A stretch of DNA of 5,202 nucleotides from Actinomycetota bacterium (lineage in GTDB: Bacteria; Actinomycetota; Acidimicrobiia; IMCC26256; PALSA-610): the NCBI GenBank assembly GCA_005779345.1, contig SXJQ01000147.1:1-5202 (forward strand), given 5' to 3'. Numbering within the stretch: position 1 is the stretch's first letter; every line of letters starts with the position of its first letter. This document shows positions 1 to 4,681 of the stretch, piece after piece. Below the pieces are notes generated by a model. The model saw nothing but the letters and a program-made list of their open reading frames with translations, was not told the origin of the DNA and searched no databases. Position numbers and translations under genes: made by a program.

Positions 1-437
1 CCGGCAAGGTGAACCCGGTCGTACCCGAAGCCGTCGTCCAGGTCGCCGCGCAGGTCGTCGGCAACGACGCGACGGTCGCGTACGCGGCGACCCAGGGCGC
101 GTTCGAACTGCACACGTGCTGGCCCGTCATCGCCCGCAACCTGCTCGAGTCGATCGGCCTCCTCGCGGCCGCGAGCCGACTGCTCGCGGATCGTTGCGTC
201 GCAGGGATCGTGGCCGACGAGACCCGGTGCCGCGAACTCGCCGAAGCGTCGCCGCAGCTCGCCGCCGCGCTCGCGCCCCTGCTCGGCTACGACGTCGTCG
301 CCGAGATCGTGAGAACCGCGATGGCAGAGCGCCGATCGGTGCGCGAGGTGGTGGCCGAGCGCGGGCTCGTGTCGCCGCGCCGGCTCGCCGCGCTCCTCGA
401 TCCCGCGACGCTCGCCCGTCGCGCCGCGCGCCCCTGA
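1..437 (+). CDS. fumC: Class II fumarate hydratase (fumarase/aspartase superfamily), C-terminal part, 5' end outside window
   Basis: Class II fumarase interconverts fumarate and L-malate in the cytosolic TCA cycle. The visible part starts in frame at base 3 with GKVNPVVPEA, the end of the superfamily signature (usually GSSxMPxKxN), so the catalytic-loop Lys and Asn are present. It continues through VAAQVVGND, a GAFEL segment, ARNLLESIGLL and the conserved RC-x-x-GI, then the C-terminal small domain (LGYDVVAEIV, SVREVVAERGLV). About 144 residues are visible, and roughly two thirds of the usual ~460-residue protein lies upstream. The PEAVxQVAAQVxGND, GAFEL and ARNxLES pattern resembles what I recall of actinobacterial FumC. 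Aspartase shares GKVNPVxPE and SVREVVxERG, so aspartate ammonia-lyase is the main alternative. One oddity is FELHTC where fumarases usually have FELN-V. The gene ends 7 bp from the convergent VOC gene. Confidence 0.8.
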   Translation, partial: GKVNPVVPEAVVQVAAQVVGNDATVAYAATQGAFELHTCWPVIARNLLESIGLLAAASRLLADRCVAGIVADETRCRELAEASPQLAAALAPLLGYDVVAEIVRTAMAERRSVREVVAERGLVSPRRLAALLDPATLARRAARP

Positions 438-454
438 ACGACCGTCAGGCGGCG
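422..454. terminator. Candidate bidirectional hairpin between convergent stop codons
   Basis: Only 7 bp separate the two convergent genes. CTGA at 434-437 pairs with TCAG at 445-448 around a 7-nt loop, so the stem contains both stop codons. An outer stem pairs CGCCGC (422-427) with GCGGCG (449-454), separated from the inner stem by a 6-nt one-sided bulge. There is no T-tract on either side. In GC-rich DNA such partial stems also arise by chance, so this is weak support. Confidence 0.25.
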
Positions 455-807
455 ACGACGCAGAACTCGTTGCCCTCGGGGTCTCGCAGCACGTACCAGC
501 GCATGCCTTCCTCGGCGATCGGGTCGGCGGACGCGAGCGTCGCCCCCAGCGCCCGCAAGCGGGCGACTTCGGCCTCGAGGTCGGCCCCGGGATCGAGGTC
601 GATGTCGAGGTGCATGCGGTTCTTCGACGTCTTGGGCTCGGCAACCTCCTGGAACACGAGCTTCGGTCCGATCACCCCGTCGGGCGGGACGATCGACCGG
701 TACGGCCCCGAGCTCCCGAACGCGCGGTAGCCGAGCGCTTCGGCCCAGAATGCGGCGGCCCGCCGGCCGTCGCGGCAGTCGAACTGGATGGTGAGGGTGT
801 GGCGCAT
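445..807 (-). CDS. VOC-superfamily (glyoxalase/bleomycin-resistance fold) protein
   Basis: This 120-residue protein is the size of a single VOC domain built from two beta-alpha-beta-beta-beta repeats. The first repeat runs from about residue 4 to 55, with the helix RRAAAFWAEALGY at 15-27. The second begins at NRMHLDIDL (63-71), continues through the helix LEAEVARLRALGA (77-89), and ends with the hallmark LRDPEGNEFCVV (107-118). His66 and Glu114 sit where VOC enzymes usually place metal ligands, and Gln8 occupies the first-strand ligand position. It looks closest to the Glyoxalase_6-like group, common in actinobacteria and mostly without known substrate. I therefore assign only the fold; a dioxygenase, lyase or resistance role cannot be read from the sequence. 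The start is the ATG at 807, supported by a strong GGGAGGT ribosome site. It lies 15 bp after cinA on the same strand, so cotranscription is likely. A functional link to cinA is unproven. Confidence 0.85.
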   Translation of the reverse strand: MRHTLTIQFDCRDGRRAAAFWAEALGYRAFGSSGPYRSIVPPDGVIGPKLVFQEVAEPKTSKNRMHLDIDLDPGADLEAEVARLRALGATLASADPIAEEGMRWYVLRDPEGNEFCVVAA

Positions 808-811
808 CGTG

Positions 812-818
812 ACCTCCC
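812..818 (-). promoter_or_regulatory. Shine-Dalgarno site of the VOC gene
   Basis: Read on the minus strand this is GGGAGGT, with 4 nt (CACG) before the ATG at 807. It is one of the two best ribosome sites in the window. It begins only 4 nt after the cinA stop codon, which supports both the chosen start and translation from the same message as cinA. Confidence 0.8.
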
Positions 819-822
819 GGGC

Positions 823-2064
823 TCACGCGAGCGCATCGAGGCGCTGACGGAGCAGGTTGAGCAGCGAGATGGTGGCGAACTGACGAATCCGTTCGCGATC
901 GCCGGGCAACCGGGTCGACACCGCCTCGACGATCCCACCCGGGAGCGCGATCCCGAAGCACACCGTCCCGACGGCATGACCGTCTTGCTCGGTGGGTCCT
1001 GCCACGCCGGTGACCGCGATGCCGACATCGGCCTGGAGCAATCGACGCGCCGCGCTCGCCATCTCCCCCGCCGCGGCCTCCGACACGACCGACTCCGCGA
1101 ACACGTCGAGGAGGTCGCGCTTGACCTCGGTGGCGTAACTCACGATCGATCCCTTGAACACGTCGCTCGCGCCCGCGACGTTGACGATCCGCGCCGAGAT
1201 CAACCCGCCCGTCACGGACTCCGCCGCAGCGAGCGTCCAGCCACGAGCACGCAACCGCGACAGGACCGCGTGCTCCATCGTCTCGTCGTCGACACCGAAC
1301 ACGAGGTCGCCCAGGATCGCTCGAATCTCGCGCTCCTCGGCCGCGACGAGCTCCCGTGCCGCCGCCTCGGTCGGACCCTTCGCGGTGATGCGCACGACAA
1401 GGCCCTCGATCCCGCGGGCCAAGAACGCGATCGTCGGGTTGCCGGCCGCCTCGAGCGCGTCGACGCGGTGCGCGACCATCTCGGCGAGCCCGGATTCGCT
1501 CGCGCCCCAGGTCTTGAGCGAACGCGACACGATCGCCGACCGTCGGCCCGAACGGGCGAGCAGGTCGGGGAGCACCTGCTCGACGATCATCTTCTGCATC
1601 TCGTAGGGCACCCCCGGTACCGCGTAGATCACCTTGCCGTCGTGCTCACACCGCAGCCCCGGCGCCGTGCCGATCGGGTTCGGGATCGCCGCGCCGCCGT
1701 CGGGGACGTCGGCCTGGCGCAGGTTGTTCTGCGGCATGTCGCGCACGCGCGCGCGAAACATCGCCGCGATCTGTTCGGCGAGTTCGTCGTGGCGCATCAG
1801 CGAGACACCCATGTACTCGGCGATCGCGTCGCGCGTGAGGTCGTCCTGGGTCGGGCCGAGGCCGCCACAGATGATGAGTGCGTCGGCACGACCGAGGAGC
1901 TCGGTGATCGCCGCGACGATCCGTACCTGGTTGTCGCCGACCGCGCGGTGCTCGTAGGAGTCGACCCCGAACTCGGCCAGTTTCTCGCCGATCCATGCCG
2001 AGTTCGTGTCGACGATCTGGCCGAGCAGCAATTCGGTGCCGATGGCGAGGACCTCACAGCGCAT
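823..2064 (-). CDS. cinA: CinA-like protein: molybdopterin-binding-fold domain plus nicotinamide-nucleotide amidase (PncC) domain
   Basis: At 413 residues this is a normal full-length CinA. The N-terminal MoCF-biosynthesis-like domain covers about residues 1-170: VLAIGTELLLGQIVDTN (5-21), GGLGPTQDDLTRD (67-79), NPIGTAPG (129-136) and AVPGVPYEM (148-156). In this family the domain is linked to COG1058 ADP-ribose pyrophosphatase activity. The C-terminal PncC-type domain (about 260-413) has AAAESVTGG (279-287), FKGSIVSYATEVK (303-315), TGVAGP (352-357) and VGTVCFGIA (365-373). PncC converts NMN to nicotinate mononucleotide plus ammonia, recycling the NMN left by DNA ligase. Val284 stands where many PncC proteins have Cys in ESCTGG; the neighbouring Ser and TGG are kept, so activity is plausible. 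The ATG at 2064 is the only usable start: the frame is closed 12 codons upstream by the pgsA stop itself. I see no clear ribosome site. The name comes from competence induction in streptococci, which need not apply here. Confidence 0.96.
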   Translation of the reverse strand: MRCEVLAIGTELLLGQIVDTNSAWIGEKLAEFGVDSYEHRAVGDNQVRIVAAITELLGRADALIICGGLGPTQDDLTRDAIAEYMGVSLMRHDELAEQIAAMFRARVRDMPQNNLRQADVPDGGAAIPNPIGTAPGLRCEHDGKVIYAVPGVPYEMQKMIVEQVLPDLLARSGRRSAIVSRSLKTWGASESGLAEMVAHRVDALEAAGNPTIAFLARGIEGLVVRITAKGPTEAAARELVAAEEREIRAILGDLVFGVDDETMEHAVLSRLRARGWTLAAAESVTGGLISARIVNVAGASDVFKGSIVSYATEVKRDLLDVFAESVVSEAAAGEMASAARRLLQADVGIAVTGVAGPTEQDGHAVGTVCFGIALPGGIVEAVSTRLPGDRERIRQFATISLLNLLRQRLDALA

Positions 2065-2100
2065 GGCGGCGATGCTACGACGCGACCCTGCTCGGCGAAG

Positions 2101-2685
2101 TCAGCCCTCGAGTCGCTGCCAGTCGACGTAGCCGCGTCGGACGATCTGGAGGCCCGACGCGACCGTGAGCAGCACCGCGAGCACCAGCACCGTCTGCTGC
2201 AACCCGATCGCGTCGTCGGTCGCGGGCAGCAGGACGAAACCGACCGACGAATACTGCACGAACGCCTTGTACTTGCCGAGTGTCAGTGCCGGCAGCACGA
2301 TGCCGCGCCGACCCGCCACCGAACGGTACGCGGAGATCCCGAACTCGCGGGTTGCGATCACGACGACGGGCCACCACCAGATGTCGCCGCGCATCGCGAG
2401 CACAGCGAGCCCGCCGAGCACGATCGTCTTGTCTGCGACCGGATCGAGGAACGCGCCCGAACGCGTGGTGCCATCGCGGCGCGCCATCCATCCGTCGAGG
2501 CTGTCGGACGCCGTCACCGCGAACCACAGCGCGACCGTGAGCCAGCCGTTGCCGCGGTCGTACATGAGCCAGAGCGTCGGCAGCGCGACGAGGATGCGGG
2601 TCAACGTGATCGCATTCGCGGGCGTCGCGAGCGCCGTCTGGCCGAATCGCTTGGAGGGCGAGGGAACTCGGGCCGCCGTCATCAT
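2101..2685 (-). CDS. pgsA: CDP-diacylglycerol--glycerol-3-phosphate 3-phosphatidyltransferase (PgsA-type)
   Basis: This integral membrane enzyme transfers a phosphatidyl group from CDP-diacylglycerol to glycerol-3-phosphate, the committed step to phosphatidylglycerol and cardiolipin. The 194-residue protein (from the ATG at 2685) has the family size. The CDP-alcohol phosphatidyltransferase motif is complete: Asp61, Asp64-Gly65, Ala68-Arg69, Gly77, Asp81 and Asp85, within DSLDGWMARR...SGAFLDPVAD. TPANAITLTRIL (21-32) is the usual N-terminal lead-in. Hydrophobic segments lie at about 29-41, 48-60, 88-98, 103-111, 145-155 and 163-178. The genus-independent neighbour cinA favours PgsA over other CDP-alcohol transferases such as phosphatidylinositol-phosphate synthase, although substrate is not certain from motif alone. 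The frame is open further upstream into rimO, but the ATGATG at 2685-2680 gives the normal length and forms an ATGA overlap with a preceding stop codon. Translation is probably coupled to rimO through the repeat described at this junction. The stop lies 36 bp before cinA. Confidence 0.94.
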   Translation of the reverse strand: MMTAARVPSPSKRFGQTALATPANAITLTRILVALPTLWLMYDRGNGWLTVALWFAVTASDSLDGWMARRDGTTRSGAFLDPVADKTIVLGGLAVLAMRGDIWWWPVVVIATREFGISAYRSVAGRRGIVLPALTLGKYKAFVQYSSVGFVLLPATDDAIGLQQTVLVLAVLLTVASGLQIVRRGYVDWQRLEG

Positions 2686-2712
2686 CGGGCCACCGTCATC
2701 ATCGGGCCACCG
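2669..2712 (-). repeat. 17-bp-period tandem repeat spanning the rimO stop and pgsA start (about 2.6 copies)
   Basis: Read on the minus strand, the unit ATGATGACGGYGGCCCG occurs at 2702-2686 and again at 2685-2669. It is preceded by a partial copy, CGGTGGCCCG, at 2712-2703. The only mismatch between copies is at base 2675 (C in the last copy, T in the other two). The partial copy encodes the end of RimO (PVAR then stop), the middle copy a six-codon mini-ORF (MMTVAR then stop), and the last copy the PgsA N-terminus (MMTAAR). Each copy supplies a weak GGTGG ribosome-site-like run 4 nt before the next ATG. Confidence 0.9.
2682..2702 (-). other. Six-codon mini-ORF (MMTVAR) between rimO and pgsA
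   Basis: The ATG at 2702-2700 overlaps the rimO stop codon (2701-2699) as ATGA. The mini-ORF's own TGA (2684-2682) overlaps the pgsA ATG (2685-2683) as a second ATGA. If translated, ribosomes leaving rimO could pass through this leader and reinitiate on pgsA. Whether it is translated cannot be told from sequence. It may be only a by-product of the duplication, with pgsA reached from rimO across 13-17 nt. Confidence 0.35.
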
Positions 2713-4039
2713 GGGCGACGACCGCTGCCGCATCGAGGTCGGGACCCTCGACATCGGTGACGACGACGCGCACGATCGCGCCAGGTCGCGCGTCGTCGAG
2801 ATCGGCGATCCGCACGATGCCGTCGATCTCGGGCGCTTCGCGGTACGAGCGACCGATCGCGACCTCCTCGACGATCTCGTCGACGAGTACCTCGATGGTG
2901 GAGCCGACGAGCGCAGCGCGCGCCGCTCCCGTGATCGGCTCCTGGACCGCCGCCAGCTCGGCGAGCCGTTCGCGCAGGGTCTCGACGCGGATCTCGCCGT
3001 CGAGGTCGGCCGCCGCGGTGCCCTCCTCGCGCGAGTAGGCGAAGAACCCGGCCCAGTCGAGCTGCGCGATCCGGAGGAACTCGAGGAGCGCCTCGTGGTC
3101 GGCCTCGGTCTCGCCCGGGAACCCGCTGATGAACGAGGACCGGAACGTCGCGTCGGGGCGATCGGCGCGGATCGCTTCGATCAGCCCGACGAAGCGCTCG
3201 CCGCTCCCCCAGCGCTTCATGCTGCGCAACAGGCCCGGCGCGGCGTGCTGCAAGGAGAGGTCGAAGTACGGGACCACGACCTCGGAGGCCAGCATCGTCG
3301 CCACCAAGGGGTCGCGGACCTCCGACGGATACAGGTACAGCAGCCGTACTCGCGCGAGGCCGTCGCCGGCGAGGTGCTCGAGCGACCGCAACAACGTCGT
3401 GAGCGCGTCGACCTCCCCCGCGTCGCGCCCGTACCAGGCAAGGTCCTGCGCGACGAGTACCAACTCGGCGACACCCTGCTCGACGAGCACGCGCGCCTCG
3501 GCGACGATCGATTCGGTCGTCCGCGACCGCTGCTTGCCACGAAAGCTCGGGATCGCACAGAACGCGCACGCGCGATCGCATCCCTCGGCGATCTTCACGT
3601 AGGCCCACGGCGCGCTGGGTGCGGGACGCGGAAGCTCGAGCAGGTCGCGCACGCCCGTCGGACGGCCCCGCAGGGTGACGGGGGCGACCATGCCGACGGC
3701 GCCGGCGAGCGAGCCCTCGCCGGCGAACCCGACCACGGCATCGACCTCGGGCAACGCATCGGCGAGTTCGGATCCGTACCGCTCGGCGAGACATCCCGTG
3801 ACGACGAGCTTGGCGTCTGCGGGCTTGAGATCGGCGAGGGCGAGCACCGTGTCGATGGATTCCTGGCGGGCGGCCTCGATGAAGGCGCACGTGTTCACGA
3901 CGACGATGTCGGCGTCGGCGGCCGACGCCGCGGCAACGAGTCCGTCGGCGAGCAGCGACGCAACCACCTTGTCGGAGTCGACGGCGTTCTTGGGGCAGCC
4001 GAGGGTTTCGACGTGGAAACGCCGCGGGGCGGTGGACAT
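2699..4039 (-). CDS. rimO: Ribosomal protein S12 methylthiotransferase RimO
   Basis: RimO is a radical-SAM enzyme with two [4Fe-4S] clusters that beta-methylthiolates a conserved aspartate of ribosomal protein S12. The 446-residue protein has the three expected domains. The N-terminal UPF0004 domain carries cluster cysteines Cys15 (ETLGCPKNAVDSDK), Cys51 (VVNTCAF) and Cys83 (VTGCLAERY). The radical-SAM core has Cys154-x3-Cys158-x2-Cys161 (EGCDRACAFCAIPSFRGK), then SGFPGETEADHE and FFAYSREEGTAA. The C-terminal TRAM domain (about the last 65 residues, from GSTIEVLVDE) binds S12. LGCPKNxVDSD and the short YSREEGT segment favour RimO over the tRNA enzyme MiaB. The start is the ATG at 4039, giving the usual short lead before the first motif. 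An ATG at 4108 would add 23 unfamiliar residues across the intergenic repeat. No ribosome site precedes the ATG, consistent with a leaderless message. It is the first gene of the rimO-pgsA-cinA-VOC block, and its stop lies in the 17-bp repeat. Confidence 0.97.
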   Translation of the reverse strand: MSTAPRRFHVETLGCPKNAVDSDKVVASLLADGLVAAASAADADIVVVNTCAFIEAARQESIDTVLALADLKPADAKLVVTGCLAERYGSELADALPEVDAVVGFAGEGSLAGAVGMVAPVTLRGRPTGVRDLLELPRPAPSAPWAYVKIAEGCDRACAFCAIPSFRGKQRSRTTESIVAEARVLVEQGVAELVLVAQDLAWYGRDAGEVDALTTLLRSLEHLAGDGLARVRLLYLYPSEVRDPLVATMLASEVVVPYFDLSLQHAAPGLLRSMKRWGSGERFVGLIEAIRADRPDATFRSSFISGFPGETEADHEALLEFLRIAQLDWAGFFAYSREEGTAAADLDGEIRVETLRERLAELAAVQEPITGAARAALVGSTIEVLVDEIVEEVAIGRSYREAPEIDGIVRIADLDDARPGAIVRVVVTDVEGPDLDAAAVVAPVAR

Positions 4040-4046
4040 CGGTGGC

Positions 4047-4052
4047 AGTCTA
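4047..4052 (-). promoter_or_regulatory. Candidate -10 element for leaderless transcription of rimO and its operon
   Basis: On the minus strand this reads TAGACT, fitting the TANNNT pattern of actinobacterial -10 elements. Seven bases separate it from the rimO ATG, so transcription would begin at or one base before the start codon. This agrees with the absence of a Shine-Dalgarno sequence upstream of rimO. No -35 box resembling TTGACA is visible about 17 bp upstream, which is common for leaderless actinobacterial promoters. It is inferred from pattern and spacing only. Confidence 0.45.
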
Positions 4053-4089
4053 CGGGGGCCCGCGGAACGCCGAGGCGCCGTCCGGAAGG

Positions 4090-4135
4090 ACAACGCCGGG
4101 GAGACCACGCCGGGAAGACGACGCCGGGGAGACGA
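4090..4135 (+). repeat. Three tandem 14-bp Shine-Dalgarno-like repeats upstream of the zinc-ribbon gene
   Basis: Three consecutive 14-bp units lie at 4090-4103, 4104-4117 and 4118-4131, followed by ACGA (4132-4135), which starts a fourth. The shared pattern is AC-N-ACGCCGGGGAG. The middle unit has one extra difference (GGGAAG). A weaker related run, CCGGAAGG, lies just upstream at 4082-4089. Each unit ends in a purine-rich GGGGAG or GGGAAG, so the region offers three successive ribosome-binding-like sites, of which only the last is correctly spaced from the ATG. Confidence 0.85.
4126..4131 (+). promoter_or_regulatory. Shine-Dalgarno site of the zinc-ribbon gene
   Basis: GGGGAG lies 6 nt before the ATG at 4138 and fixes that ATG as the start. 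An in-frame ATG at 4042 would place 32 residues of repeat-derived, low-complexity sequence ahead of the zinc ribbon and has no ribosome site. Confidence 0.75.
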
Positions 4136-4137
4136 TC

Positions 4138-4608
4138 ATGGTGAGTTCGACGCTCTGGTGCCCGAGCTGCGGTACCGAATACATCGCCGGATCGTTGGTC
4201 TGTGCCGACTGTCGGGTCGCGTTGACTCGCGACCGACCGGCCGCATCACGCGACGGCGCGGGGCCCGGCGGGGGGCGCGACGATGTGGGGAGCGATGCGG
4301 ACCTCGTCGAGATGGGCGAGTACCCCAAGCTCCACGCGCAGATCCTGCGGCGGCGTCTGGAATCCGCATCGATCCCGGTGATGCTCGAACCCGACGACGA
4401 AGGTCTGTACACGATCGTCGTGCCCGGCGAACACGCCGACTTCGCCTACGCGGTCATCAATGAACTCGACGTCGACGACGAGGTGCCCGACACGTCGCCC
4501 TTCGCGTACGTCACGCGGCTGGAAGAGCATCTCGCGGCGGCCGGCGCGCTCCTCGACGAACTCCGGACCCGTCTCGAGGACCTCGAGGCCGAGGGGAAGC
4601 TCGAGTAG
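4138..4608 (+). CDS. Zinc-ribbon protein with DUF2007-like domain and C-terminal helical tail, function unknown
   Basis: The protein has 156 residues and three visible parts. Residues 7-25 form a zinc ribbon with two Cys pairs, CPSC (8-11) and CADC (22-25), spaced by ten residues. A Gly/Asp/Arg-rich linker follows (about 29-54). Residues about 58-105 contain YPKLHAQILRRRLESASIPV, an acidic EPDDEGLYTIVVPG strand and HADFAYAVINELD. This matches the alternating layout of DUF2007, annotated as a putative signal-transducing domain with a small alpha/beta fold. The C-terminal 40 residues are charged and helical (RLEEHLAAAGALLDELRTRLEDLEAE), likely a short coiled coil. There is no signal peptide or membrane segment, so it is probably cytosolic. 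It is divergent from rimO and convergent to ftsK. Binding of nucleic acid, protein or a small ligand are all possible, and I assign no function. Domain assignment is moderate; the gene itself is well supported by its ribosome site and codon pattern. Confidence 0.85.
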   Translation: MVSSTLWCPSCGTEYIAGSLVCADCRVALTRDRPAASRDGAGPGGGRDDVGSDADLVEMGEYPKLHAQILRRRLESASIPVMLEPDDEGLYTIVVPGEHADFAYAVINELDVDDEVPDTSPFAYVTRLEEHLAAAGALLDELRTRLEDLEAEGKLE

Positions 4609-4615
4609 CCGATCA

Positions 4616-4649
4616 CCGCGACGTCGGCGCCGCGACGTCGGCGCCGCGA
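4616..4649. repeat. 14-bp palindromic tandem repeat in the convergent intergenic region
   Basis: The unit CCGCGACGTCGGCG occurs exactly at 4616-4629 and 4630-4643, with a six-base partial third copy at 4644-4649. The unit contains palindromic GACGTC, and the unit boundary creates palindromic GGCGCC, so both strands look alike. The array lies 7 bp after the stop of the zinc-ribbon gene. Confidence 0.9.
4625..4646. terminator. Candidate bidirectional hairpin terminator between the zinc-ribbon gene and ftsK
   Basis: CGGCGCCG (4625-4632) is followed by a six-base loop, CGACGT, and then CGGCGCCG (4639-4646), giving a perfect 8-bp all-GC stem. It lies in the only gap between two convergent genes, as expected of a shared terminator. 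There is no T-tract on either side, so it would be of the tract-less kind reported in actinobacteria. The repeat could also have arisen by slippage without such a role. Confidence 0.45.
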
Positions 4650-4681
4650 TCTCACCGGCACGACCTCGCCGACGCGGGCGG

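Noticed and set aside
2686..2754. Longer pgsA start at 2754, adding 23 residues
   Set aside because: The extra residues (MSRVPTSMRQ onward) are shadow translation of the rimO end and the repeat, and the shorter start matches family length and the ATGA overlap.
610..2760. A 716-codon plus-strand open frame antisense to the VOC gene, cinA and pgsA
   Set aside because: Its translation is Arg/Asp/His-rich with no recognisable motif, and it lies opposite well-supported genes. Long antisense open frames are expected in DNA with this third-position GC bias.
2682..3890. A 402-codon minus-strand frame overlapping rimO and ending in the MMTVAR codons
   Set aside because: It is Arg-rich shadow sequence in another frame of rimO. 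Only its last six codons, starting at the ATG at 2702, are of interest as a mini-ORF.
4064..4082. GGAAC followed by GTC, resembling an ECF sigma-factor promoter for the zinc-ribbon gene
   Set aside because: The spacing between the two elements is 11 bp, not the roughly 16-17 bp such promoters need.
4042..4137. Upstream in-frame start for the zinc-ribbon protein
   Set aside because: It would translate the tandem repeat into low-complexity sequence, lacks a ribosome site, and the ATG at 4138 has an excellent one.
2165..4144. A 659-codon plus-strand open frame antisense to pgsA and rimO
   Set aside because: It has the same compositional cause; it shows low-complexity charged sequence and no domain, and overlaps complete rimO and pgsA frames.
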